Below, piece after piece: positions 24,182-31,956 of a DNA stretch of 64,000 nucleotides. The DNA is from Pseudooceanicola marinus. Lineage in GTDB: Bacteria > Pseudomonadota > Alphaproteobacteria > Rhodobacterales > Rhodobacteraceae. The DNA is taken from positions 1 to 64,000 of the forward strand of contig NZ_JAIVMC010000010.1 of NCBI RefSeq assembly GCF_020177265.1, written 5' to 3'. The position numbers and the translations under genes were made by a program. The stretch's first letter is position 1, and each line of letters begins with the position of its first letter. Under the pieces are notes generated by a model. That model was not told where the DNA came from, did no database searches, and was given only the letters and a program-made list of their open reading frames with translations.

Positions 24182-25123
24182 ATGTCGCCTGACCGCACGG
24201 TTCAAGTTCTGTTTTCCGCCCCGGACGTCTTCTACGACTCCTTTCTCCCCGTCCTCACCGCCGCGCTGCAGGAGGCGAAGCTGCCCACGGTGATCCGCCG
24301 GGAGATGGATCCGGCGGAGGTCGACTACCTCGTCTTCGCGCCCAATGACCTGATTACCGACTTTTCGGGGTTCGTGCGGGCCAGGGCGGCCCTGTCTATC
24401 TGGGCCGGTGTCGACCGAGTGCTGCAGAACCCGACGTTGACATTGCCCCTCGCCCGCATGGTTGATCCGGGTCAGCGCGAGGGCATGGTGGAATACGTGG
24501 TGGCCCATGTGCTGCGTCATCATGTGGGCATGGACCGTTACATCCTGTCGTCCTCCGGCTGGAACCAGGTCGCGCCACGGCTGGCGCGGCAGCGCCGGGT
24601 GGCGGTGCTGGGCCTTGGGGAATTGGGCGGCGCCTGCGCCCAGGCCCTGTCTGCGCTGAATTTCGACGTCCATGGCTGGAGTCGGCGGCCCAAGGCCCTC
24701 GACGGGGTGACCTGTCACCATGGCCCCGAAGGGCTGGAGACCGTGCTGGCCGGCACGGAGATCGCCGTCTGCCTGTTGCCAACGACGCCGCAGACGGAAA
24801 ACCTGCTGAACGCCGAGACCCTGGCGCGTCTGGCCCTCGGGGGCGTGGTCATCAACCCGGGGCGAGGGGCCGTGATCGACGACGCCGCGCTGATCGCGGC
24901 GCTGGACGACGGGCACCTGGGCCATGCGACGCTGGACACTTTCCGCATCGAGCCGTTGCCCGAGGATCATCCGTTCCGCGCCCATCCGAAGATCACCGTC
25001 AGCCCGCATGTGGCCTCGCTGGTGCGGGCCGAGACCGCCGGTCGGGTGATCGCCGAGAACATCTGTCGGGGTGAGGCGGGCCTGCCCTTCCTGCACCTTG
25101 TCAGCCGTCAGGACGGCTACTGA
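24182..25123 (+). CDS. ghrA: GhrA-like glyoxylate/hydroxypyruvate reductase (D-2-hydroxyacid dehydrogenase), 313 aa
   Basis: Cytosolic NAD(P)H-dependent reductase of 2-keto acids such as glyoxylate and hydroxypyruvate. The nucleotide motif GLGELG is at 144-149, and the catalytic triad R228 (NPGRGAV), E257 (FRIEPLP) and H276 (SPHVAS) is complete. Length and the SIWAGVDRVL segment fit the GhrA subfamily. The start is the ATG at 24182, because upstream residues of the open frame look non-coding. Its 3' end overlaps the end of the opposing LysR gene by 23 bases. It may reduce keto acids from the neighbouring amino-acid pathway. Confidence 0.9.
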   Translation: MSPDRTVQVLFSAPDVFYDSFLPVLTAALQEAKLPTVIRREMDPAEVDYLVFAPNDLITDFSGFVRARAALSIWAGVDRVLQNPTLTLPLARMVDPGQREGMVEYVVAHVLRHHVGMDRYILSSSGWNQVAPRLARQRRVAVLGLGELGGACAQALSALNFDVHGWSRRPKALDGVTCHHGPEGLETVLAGTEIAVCLLPTTPQTENLLNAETLARLALGGVVINPGRGAVIDDAALIAALDDGHLGHATLDTFRIEPLPEDHPFRAHPKITVSPHVASLVRAETAGRVIAENICRGEAGLPFLHLVSRQDGY

Positions 25124-25961
25124 GCAAAGACCGCAGGATCGCCTGCTGCGCAGCCGCCCTCTCGGGCGTGGCCGGTGTCAGCAGCACGAGGTGGCGTTGG
25201 TAAGCGGCGCCATCGGGCAGGGGGTGCGCCCCTTGCAACCCGGCCCAGTCGGGCACCAGCGCGGCCCCGATGCCGCTGGCGACCAGGTCCGAGATGACCT
25301 CCAGGCTGTCGAGGGCGCAAAGCACCTGCGGCGTGACCCCGTGATCGGCCAGGTAGCGCGCGGCGATCTGGCCGCCCCAGCTTTCGGGATCGTAGGCGAT
25401 CTGCGGAAGATCGTCGAAGGCCGCTTCGGCGGTGCGGGCCGGGTGGCCTTCGGGCAGCAGCAGGCGCAGCGGCTCGCGGCGTAGCGGATGCTGCTGCAGA
25501 CCGACGGGCAGGGGAAAGGGCGGGGTCACGATCAGCGCCGCGAGCAACTCGCCCGCCCGCACCGCCTCGTAGAGCGCGGCAGAGGTGCCGGGCGTGATCT
25601 GAAGTTCCAGCCCGGGCGCGCTGTCGCGCAGCTCCGGCAGCAGCTTGGGGATCTCTGCGGTCAACATCGTGGAAATCGCCCCCAGCCGGAACACGCCGCG
25701 GGCCAGCCCGGGGTCGGCGGCGCGGCGCAGGTCCTGCGCCTGCTGCACCAGGCGCCGCATGGCCGGCAGCAGGTCGCGACAGGCCGCCGAGGGGCCGGAG
25801 GCGTTGGCCTTCCGCTCCAGCAGGGTCCGACCCAGCTCTCGTTCCAGCACCTGGATCCTCTGGCTGACGGCCGCCGGCGTCAGGGCCTGGATCTGCGCCG
25901 CCGCGGCGATCGAGCCATGGTCGATCACCGCCAGAAGACTTTCCAGAAATCGCGTGTCCAA
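25101..25961 (-). CDS. LysR-family transcriptional regulator (ArgP/IciA-like), 286 aa
   Basis: The N-terminal helix-turn-helix (about 3-62, SIAAAAQIQALTPAAVSQRIQVLERELGRTLLER) resembles the ArgP/IciA branch, which often senses amino acids. The effector domain runs from about 88 to the end. It is divergent from the VOC/DapA-like/SDR cassette, and an inverted repeat lies between, so it probably controls that cassette. Tail-to-tail overlap with the ghrA-like gene means their 3' transcripts are complementary. Confidence 0.88.
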   Translation of the reverse strand: MDTRFLESLLAVIDHGSIAAAAQIQALTPAAVSQRIQVLERELGRTLLERKANASGPSAACRDLLPAMRRLVQQAQDLRRAADPGLARGVFRLGAISTMLTAEIPKLLPELRDSAPGLELQITPGTSAALYEAVRAGELLAALIVTPPFPLPVGLQQHPLRREPLRLLLPEGHPARTAEAAFDDLPQIAYDPESWGGQIAARYLADHGVTPQVLCALDSLEVISDLVASGIGAALVPDWAGLQGAHPLPDGAAYQRHLVLLTPATPERAAAQQAILRSLLSSRPDG

Positions 25962-25983
25962 CAGTTTTTCTTTCGCTGGGAGG

Positions 25984-26004
25984 AAGGAAAATTCGTTTTT
26001 CCTT
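25984..26004. promoter_or_regulatory. Inverted repeat in the LysR/VOC divergent promoter
   Basis: Perfect arms AAGGAAAA and TTTTCCTT (8 bp) with a 5-base loop lie midway in the 93-base gap between two divergent start codons. It is AT-rich and symmetric, as expected for a LysR recognition site (T-N-A type), and is probably bound by the adjacent regulator. Confidence 0.5.
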
Positions 26005-26054
26005 TCTCTGATGATTGGCTACCCCAAGACAAGACCAAACCCGGAGCCCTCCCC

Positions 26055-26468
26055 ATGAAGTCAGTTTTCCACCTTGCCCTGCATGTCACCGACCTGGATG
26101 AAACCCGCCGCTTCTACGGCGACGTCCTGGGCTGCGCCGAAGGGCGCTCGACCGAAACCTGGGTCGATTTCGATTTCTTCGGCCACCAACTGTCACTGCA
26201 CCTGGGCAAGCCCTTCGAGACGACGCGCACCGGCAAGGTGGGTGAGCATATGGTGATGATGCCCCACATGGGCGCCGTGCTGGGCCTGGACGACTGGAAG
26301 GCGCTGGCCGCCCGGCTGGAGGAAAAGGGCGTCGCCTTCGACATCCCGCCGGTGGTTCGTTTTGCCGGCGAACCAGGCGAACAGCGCACGATGTTCTTCT
26401 TCGATCCGTCCGGCAACCCGATCGAGATCAAGGGCTTCGCCGACACCTCCGGCATCTTCGCGAACTGA
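26055..26468 (+). CDS. VOC-superfamily (glyoxalase/dioxygenase-like) protein, 137 aa
   Basis: Single vicinal-oxygen-chelate domain: HLALHVTDLDETRRFYGDVLGC at the start (broken here as two pieces, H6 to V11 and the helix) and FFDPSGNPIEIKGF at the end. Likely metal ligands are H6/H10, the histidines in HQLSLHLG and E near 127. Two such modules per active site form by dimerisation. The ATG at 26055 gives a complete domain; the longer upstream frame runs antisense through LysR. First gene of a three-gene cassette, 3 bases before the DapA-like gene. Isomerase, lyase or dioxygenase activity cannot be decided. Confidence 0.85.
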   Translation: MKSVFHLALHVTDLDETRRFYGDVLGCAEGRSTETWVDFDFFGHQLSLHLGKPFETTRTGKVGEHMVMMPHMGAVLGLDDWKALAARLEEKGVAFDIPPVVRFAGEPGEQRTMFFFDPSGNPIEIKGFADTSGIFAN

Positions 26469-26471
26469 CGG

Positions 26472-27398
26472 ATGGGCGCGCTGCTCACCCGTCGGAGCCG
26501 CGGGGTCTACATCATCGCCGCCACGCCCTTCACCGAAAGCGGGGCCGTGGATTTCGACAGTCTGGATCGGCTCGTCGCCTTCTACGAGGGCCACGGCGTG
26601 ACCGGGATCACCATCCTCGGCATGATGGGGGAGGCCGACAAGCTGAGCCCGGAGGAGCGGCACCAGGTCGTTGACCGCGTCCTGGGGCGCACCGACCTGC
26701 CTGTCGTTGTGGGCGTGTCGGACCCGGGCCTGGCCAGCCTCTGTGCACTCGGGCGCTACGCGATGGAGCGGGGCGCGGCCGGAGTCATGGTGGCGCCCAC
26801 ACGCGGCCCGGCGCGCGAGGATCGGATCGAGGGCTATTTCCATGCGGCGGCCCAGGGTCTGGGGGCCGACGTGCCGCTGGTCTACCAGGACTTTCCCCTG
26901 TCGACCGGGGTGGTGGTGTCGCCTGCGCTGATCCGGCGGCTGTCGCAGGATCTGCCGCAGATGGTCATGTTGAAACATGAGGACTGGCCGGGGCTGACCA
27001 AGATCTCGGCACTGCGCGAGCAGGAAGCGGATCCGGCGGTGGCCCGTCTGTCGATCCTGTGCGGCAATGGCGGGCTTTACCTGCCACAGGAACTGGCTCG
27101 GGGCGCGGACGGGGCGATGACCGGCTTCGCCTATCCCGAGGCGCTGGTGCAGACCGTCGCCCTGCACGCGGCAGGGCAGGTCGAGGCGGCCGAGGATCTT
27201 TTCGACCGCTACCTGCCGATCCTGCGCCATGAGCAGCAGCCGGGCTGGGGGCTGGCCCTGCGCAAGCACATCCTGATGCGGCGCGGCGCCATCGCCTGTG
27301 CCGCGACCCGCGCCCCCGGGCCGCGACTGGCGGCGCGGGACATCGAGGAACTGGAACGACTGATGCGCCGGACCGAGAACCGGCTGAAGGAGAGATGA
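26472..27398 (+). CDS. DapA-like (DHDPS/N-acetylneuraminate lyase family) aldolase, 308 aa
   Basis: Class I aldolase TIM barrel. The Schiff-base lysine K168 (MLKHED) and tyrosine Y138 (LVYQDFP) are present, while the usual GTTGE carboxylate-binding motif is altered to GMMGE at about 50-54. This points to catabolic pyruvate-aldolase/dehydratase chemistry rather than lysine biosynthesis. It starts 3 bases after the VOC gene and is followed after 1 base by the SDR gene. The three enzymes probably degrade one acid. Confidence 0.87.
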   Translation: MGALLTRRSRGVYIIAATPFTESGAVDFDSLDRLVAFYEGHGVTGITILGMMGEADKLSPEERHQVVDRVLGRTDLPVVVGVSDPGLASLCALGRYAMERGAAGVMVAPTRGPAREDRIEGYFHAAAQGLGADVPLVYQDFPLSTGVVVSPALIRRLSQDLPQMVMLKHEDWPGLTKISALREQEADPAVARLSILCGNGGLYLPQELARGADGAMTGFAYPEALVQTVALHAAGQVEAAEDLFDRYLPILRHEQQPGWGLALRKHILMRRGAIACAATRAPGPRLAARDIEELERLMRRTENRLKER

Positions 27399-27399
27399 G

Positions 27400-28188
27400 A
27401 TGGATCTGGGTTTGAAGAACCGCCGCGCGCTGGTGCTGGCCTCGTCGCGCGGCCTCGGGCTGGGCGTGGCCGAGGCGCTGGCCGCCGAAGGGGCGCGCGT
27501 GATGCTGACGGGGCGGGACAAAACGGCCCTGGCCGAGGCAGCGGCCGCGATCAACGCGCGTGGCGCGGGCCAGGCCGACTGGCTGACGGTGGATCTGTCC
27601 GCCCCTGATTTCGCCACCCGGCTGGCGGCCGAGGTGCAGGAGCGGTTCGGCGGGGTGGACATTCTGGTGAACAACACCGGCGGCCCGAAGCCCGGCCCGG
27701 CGCGGGACATCGCCGCCGCCGACCTGCTGGCCCAGGCGCAGGCCATGGTGGCCTCGGTGATTGAACTGACCGGCCTTCTGCTGCCGGGCATGTGCGCCCA
27801 GGGCTGGGGGCGGGTGCTGACCATCGCTTCCTCCGGGGTGGAACAGCCGATCCCCAACCTGTCGCTGTCCAACACCCTGCGCGGCGCCCTGGTGGGATGG
27901 AACAAGACACTGGCGACCGAGGTCGCCGGCGAAGGGGTAACCTGCAACATGCTGCTGCCGGGTCGAATCCACACGGCCCGCGTCGATCAGCTGGACGGTG
28001 CCGCGGCGGAACGCCAGGGCAAACCCGTGGAAGAGGTCCGCGCGGCCTCGCGGGCGACCATCCCCGCCGGGCGCTACGGCACGGTTGAGGAATTCGGCGC
28101 GGTCGGCGCCTTCCTGTGCAGCGATCCGGCCAGCTATGTGACCGGCAGCATGATGCGCTGCGACGGCGGCATGATCCGCAGCGTCTGA
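27400..28188 (+). CDS. SDR-family oxidoreductase lacking the YxxxK pair, 262 aa
   Basis: Rossmann enzyme with an atypical cofactor motif (ASSRGLGLGVAEAL), then NNTGGPKPG and a normal C-terminal GSMMRCDGG. The position of the catalytic YxxxK aligns with SNTLR in NLSLSNTLRGALVGWNKTLA: tyrosine becomes serine and lysine becomes arginine, although the upstream serines (TIASSG) remain. This matches a known group of FabG-like SDRs without the classical tetrad. Last gene of the LysR-controlled cassette. Confidence 0.88.
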   Translation: MDLGLKNRRALVLASSRGLGLGVAEALAAEGARVMLTGRDKTALAEAAAAINARGAGQADWLTVDLSAPDFATRLAAEVQERFGGVDILVNNTGGPKPGPARDIAAADLLAQAQAMVASVIELTGLLLPGMCAQGWGRVLTIASSGVEQPIPNLSLSNTLRGALVGWNKTLATEVAGEGVTCNMLLPGRIHTARVDQLDGAAAERQGKPVEEVRAASRATIPAGRYGTVEEFGAVGAFLCSDPASYVTGSMMRCDGGMIRSV

Positions 28189-28372
28189 GCCACCCGTCTC
28201 CGTGCGTGGAGCTAGAGGGGACCCCGGGCCTGTCCCGGACCGGTCGGAGGAGCCCCCCGCGTACACCGCAGCAGACCCTGGACAGGCGGCTCTTTGCCTG
28301 GCCGCCTGGCGGGGTCTGGCGGATTTCTGCCCCGGGGCTGGCGGTGTCCTGCCACGAAACTTCGCGTTTTTT

Positions 28373-28460
28373 GTCAGTTTTTGGCTGACGTCCCCCCTCT
28401 AAATGCGCGAGGCTTCCGCCATCTCGAAGAGGAGTCGGGACAATTTTGGGCAAAATGCCC
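28373..28460. promoter_or_regulatory. Leader of the TAXI-TRAP operon with two inverted repeats
   Basis: GTCAG/CTGAC (28373-28389) and the tight GGGCA-AAA-TGCCC (28448-28460) lie in the 289-base gap before the binding-protein gene; the second is just upstream of its AAGGGAGGA ribosome-binding site. They are candidate operators or RNA hairpins. I found no correctly spaced sigma-54 promoter: two GG...GC pairs have 9 instead of 10 intervening bases. Confidence 0.4.
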
Positions 28461-28477
28461 GACAAGGGAGGACGACC

Positions 28478-29464
28478 ATGAGTTATTCTGTAAACCGCCG
28501 GACCTTTGGCCTGCTGGGCGCTGCCTGTGCGGCGGCGATCGGCTTTGGCGCGCCGGCAATGGCGCAAACCCAGCTGTCCATCGCGACCGGTGGCACCGGC
28601 GGCGTCTACTATCCGATGGGCGGTGGCCTGGCGGAAATCATCAACAACCACATCGAGGGCTATGCCGCGACCGCCGAAGTCACCGGCGCGTCGGTCGAGA
28701 ACATGGGCCTGATCGCCCGGGGCGACGCGGACCTGGCCATCGGCCTGGCCGACACCGTGGCGCAGGCCTATTCCGGCACCGGCCGTTTTGAAGGCCAGGA
28801 ACTGCCGATGATCCGTGGCCTGGGCTCGCTCTACGCCAACATGGTGCAGATCGTGGCCCTCGAAGGCTCCGGCGTGACCTCGCTCGCGGATCTGCCCGGC
28901 AAGCGCGTTTCCGTTGGCGCACCGGGCTCCGGCACCGAGGTGAACACCAACGCGATCCTCGAAGCCAACGGCATCAGCTATGATGACATCGAGGAACAGC
29001 GCCTGAACTTCAACGAGACCGCCGATGCGCTGGCCAACGGCGATATCGACGTCGGCTTCTGGTCCGTGGGCGCGCCGACCTCGTCGATCCTGAACCTCGC
29101 GACGACGCAGGACATCACGATCATTGCGCTGACCGAGGCCGAGCTGGACGCCGCCATGGCGCAGCACGACACCTTCGCCAAGACCACCCTCGCGGGCGGC
29201 AGCTACAACGGCGTCGACGAGGACATCACCGTGCTGGGGATCCCGAACGTGCTGACGGTCTCCTCCGAGATGTCCGATGACGTGGCCTATGCCATCACCA
29301 AGGCGATGTACGAGCACATCGAGGACTTGCGCGCGGTGCACCCGGCAGCGCGTGAGACGACCGTCGAATTCGCCCTGTCGGCCACTCCGGTGCCGCTGCA
29401 CCCCGGCGCCATCCGCTACTACGAAGAGATCGGTTCCACCGTTCCGGACAAACTGCGTCCATGA
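28478..29464 (+). CDS. TAXI-family TRAP transporter solute-binding protein, 328 aa
   Basis: Periplasmic receptor of a sodium-driven TRAP importer. It has a signal peptide (core about 12-28, cleavage after AMA), with an NRRTFGLLG start resembling a twin-arginine signal. TAXI hallmarks are GGTGGVYYPMGGGLAE, followed by the GLADTVAQAY and GSGTEVNTNAIL regions. The ATG at 28478 is preferred for its ribosome-binding site. The next gene overlaps its end by 4 bases. TAXI ligands include C4/C5-dicarboxylates and amino acids; which one is bound here is unknown. Confidence 0.92.
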   Translation: MSYSVNRRTFGLLGAACAAAIGFGAPAMAQTQLSIATGGTGGVYYPMGGGLAEIINNHIEGYAATAEVTGASVENMGLIARGDADLAIGLADTVAQAYSGTGRFEGQELPMIRGLGSLYANMVQIVALEGSGVTSLADLPGKRVSVGAPGSGTEVNTNAILEANGISYDDIEEQRLNFNETADALANGDIDVGFWSVGAPTSSILNLATTQDITIIALTEAELDAAMAQHDTFAKTTLAGGSYNGVDEDITVLGIPNVLTVSSEMSDDVAYAITKAMYEHIEDLRAVHPAARETTVEFALSATPVPLHPGAIRYYEEIGSTVPDKLRP

Positions 29465-29946
29465 TCGGGACGATCGGGGGAGGGGGAGTGAAAGCACTCC
29501 CTCTCCTCCTTCTTCTGCTGCTGCCGGTCCCGGTGGGGGCGGAGGCGCTGACCGCCACGCTTGAAGACGGCACCGAGTTCGCCCGTTTCGATGTTGCCGA
29601 GGGGCAGGAGTGGTGCGTGCTCTGGAACCATTCGGTTCAGGGGTTCCCGGTGTCCGACTGTTACCAGAACCAGGCAGGCCACATGGTCCTGGTTCGCGCG
29701 CACCTGCCTGATTTCGCGGCCGGACTGGACCATATCCCCGGGCGCGGGCGGCAGGTCTCCGACGGGCAGGGCGGCTATTTCATTCTCGACATCAATGAGC
29801 CCGTTCCGGGAGACGCCTATGTCCTGCGTCCCGGTGCGGGTCCCGTAAACCACCGCCTGCAGGTCGGAGACGCGATTGTCTCCCTGTCGGCGGTCGCGAC
29901 GCATCAAAGGGTGCGGATCGCTCTGGAAAGGAATGAGGGCCAATGA
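29461..29946 (+). CDS. DUF1850 protein, TRAP-associated, 161 aa
   Basis: Small exported protein with a leucine-rich signal peptide (about 9-27). The mature part has a conserved VLWNHSVQGFPVSDCY stretch containing the family's W-N-H-S core. DUF1850 genes are commonly found between TAXI binding proteins and fused TRAP permeases, exactly as here; the start and stop overlap both neighbours by 4 bases. The function is unknown; a TRAP accessory or modulator role is inferred from this conserved position. Confidence 0.85.
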   Translation: MIGTIGGGGVKALPLLLLLLLPVPVGAEALTATLEDGTEFARFDVAEGQEWCVLWNHSVQGFPVSDCYQNQAGHMVLVRAHLPDFAAGLDHIPGRGRQVSDGQGGYFILDINEPVPGDAYVLRPGAGPVNHRLQVGDAIVSLSAVATHQRVRIALERNEGQ

Positions 29947-31952
29947 GTTCGACCACTGACGACACCCTTTTGCCGATTGAACAGCCGAAGATGGTCGTGC
30001 GGGCCATCACGGTGATCGGGATCGCCCTGTCGCTCTTTCAACTCTACACCGCCGGCGTGCAGCCGTTGGGGCTGTTCTTCCAGCGCCCCATTCACCTGGG
30101 TTTCGTCCTGGTCCTGTGTTTCCTGATCTACCCGGCCTTCGGGCGCCACCGGCCGCGGGGCGTGACAGGCTGGGTCATCGACGGCATCCTGATCGTGATG
30201 AGCATCGGCGCCGGGGCCTGGGTGCCGATGAACATCGACACCATCGCCAACCAGATCTTCCCCCGCACCACCGACATCGTCATGGGCGTCGCGACTGTCA
30301 TCGTCGTGCTGGAGGCCGCCCGCCGCGCCGTCGGCCTTGGCATGACGGTGATCGGCGTCGTCTTCATCTGCTATGCCTTTGCCGGCAACCGCGGCGAACT
30401 GCCCTTCCTGGCCGACTGGATGCCCGGCATCCTGAACCATCGCGGCTATTCGCTGGATCGCCTGGCCAGCCAGATGACCCTCGGGGCCGAGGGGATCTTC
30501 GGCATTCCCCTGGGCGTTGCGGCCACCTTCGTCTTCATCTTCGTGCTGTTCGGCGCCTTCCTGGAAGTGACCGGCGCGGGCAAGTTCTTCATCGACCTGG
30601 CCTATGCCGCCGCCGGCAAGCAGCGCGGCGGCCCGGCCAAGGCCGCGGTGATTGCCAGCGCGGGCATGGGCTCGATCTCCGGCTCCGCCATCGCCAACGT
30701 GGTCACGACCGGGGCCTTCACCATCCCGCTGATGAAGAAGCTGGGCTACCGACCGGCCCAGGCTGGCGGGATCGAGGCCGCCGCCTCGACCGGCGGGCAG
30801 ATCATGCCGCCATTGATGGGGGCCGGCGCCTTCCTGATGAGCGAATTTACCCGTGTGCCCTATGTCGAGATCGTCCTGATCTCGATCTTTCCCGCGGTGC
30901 TGTATTTCGGCGCGGTCTACCTGCTGGTGCATATCGCGGCGGTGAAGCAGGGCATGAAGGGCCTGTCCGCCGAGGATCTGCCCCACACCCGCAAGGTCCT
31001 GGCCGAAGGCTGGCATTTCCTCTTGCCGCTCGTCGTGCTGGTTGCTCTGCTGGTGGCCGGCTATTCACCGATGCGGGTCGGCTTCTATGCGATCCTGTCG
31101 ATCATCGCGGCCGCCTCGGCGCGGGCGCTCTGGACCTTCCTGGCCTCCGGACCGACCGCGTCGGGCTTCGTCGCAATGCTCAAGCGTGGGATCAAGCTGA
31201 CCTTCGAGGCGCTGGACCTCGGTGCGCGCAATGCCGTCGCCGTCTCCGTCGCCTGTGCCGTGGCGGGGATCATCGTGGGGGTCGTCGGGCTGACCGGCCT
31301 GGGGCTGAAATTCTCGGCCATGATGATCGCCTTCTCGGGCGGCAACATCGTGCTGGCGCTGATCCTCGTCCTGCTGGCCAGCCTGGTGCTGGGCATGGGC
31401 CTGCCGGTGACGGCGGCCTACATCGTGCTGATCATCCTGGTGGGGCCGGCGCTGACCGAGGAGTTCGGCATCCCGCTGCTGATCGCGCATCTGGTCGTGT
31501 TCTGGTATTCTCAGGACAGCAACGTGACGCCGCCCGTGGCCCTCGCCGGGTTCGCCGGCGCCGCGATTGCGGGATCCAAACCGATGGAGACGAGCGTTCA
31601 GGCATGGAAATACGCCAAGGGCCTCTACCTGATCCCGCTGTTCATGGTGTTCAACGAAGAGATCATCGTCGGCGGCCCCCTGCCGCTGGTGATCTGGGGC
31701 GGGGCGCTGGCGATCCTCGGGCTCGTGGCTTTTGCCGCGGTGCTCGAAGGGTTCCTGTGGCGCCCGATGGCGCTCTGGATGCGCGTGCTGCTCCTGCCCG
31801 GGGTCGTCGCCCTGTTCTGGCCCGACCTGCTGGTCGAGGCGGCAGGCTTCGTCCTGGTGGTCCTCCTGCTGGGTCTGAACTGGCTGCAGGCACGCCGCGA
31901 GAAGGATCTGCCCGGCGGCCCGCCCTGGGCGCGGGGCCTGTCGAACGGCTGA
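29943..31952 (+). CDS. Fused TRAP transporter permease (small plus large subunits), 669 aa
   Basis: Multi-spanning sodium-coupled importer. The N-terminal four-helix part corresponds to DctQ, and the large part to DctM with conserved stretches such as GSISGSAIANVVTTGAFTIPLMKK and ASTGGQIMPPLMGAGAF. QDSNVTPPVALAGFAGAAIAG near 520-540 is typical of the TAXI fused class. It ends 4 bases before the sensor kinase gene, suggesting that transporter and sensor are co-expressed. Confidence 0.93.
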   Translation: MSSTTDDTLLPIEQPKMVVRAITVIGIALSLFQLYTAGVQPLGLFFQRPIHLGFVLVLCFLIYPAFGRHRPRGVTGWVIDGILIVMSIGAGAWVPMNIDTIANQIFPRTTDIVMGVATVIVVLEAARRAVGLGMTVIGVVFICYAFAGNRGELPFLADWMPGILNHRGYSLDRLASQMTLGAEGIFGIPLGVAATFVFIFVLFGAFLEVTGAGKFFIDLAYAAAGKQRGGPAKAAVIASAGMGSISGSAIANVVTTGAFTIPLMKKLGYRPAQAGGIEAAASTGGQIMPPLMGAGAFLMSEFTRVPYVEIVLISIFPAVLYFGAVYLLVHIAAVKQGMKGLSAEDLPHTRKVLAEGWHFLLPLVVLVALLVAGYSPMRVGFYAILSIIAAASARALWTFLASGPTASGFVAMLKRGIKLTFEALDLGARNAVAVSVACAVAGIIVGVVGLTGLGLKFSAMMIAFSGGNIVLALILVLLASLVLGMGLPVTAAYIVLIILVGPALTEEFGIPLLIAHLVVFWYSQDSNVTPPVALAGFAGAAIAGSKPMETSVQAWKYAKGLYLIPLFMVFNEEIIVGGPLPLVIWGGALAILGLVAFAAVLEGFLWRPMALWMRVLLLPGVVALFWPDLLVEAAGFVLVVLLLGLNWLQARREKDLPGGPPWARGLSNG

Positions 31953-31956
31953 CCCC

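Noticed and set aside
28326-28365. Possible sigma-54 promoter before the TAXI binding protein
   Set aside because: Two GG...GC pairs (TGGCGG...TGCC) have 9, not 10, intervening bases and lack the TTGC element; the linked regulator also lacks GAFTGA.
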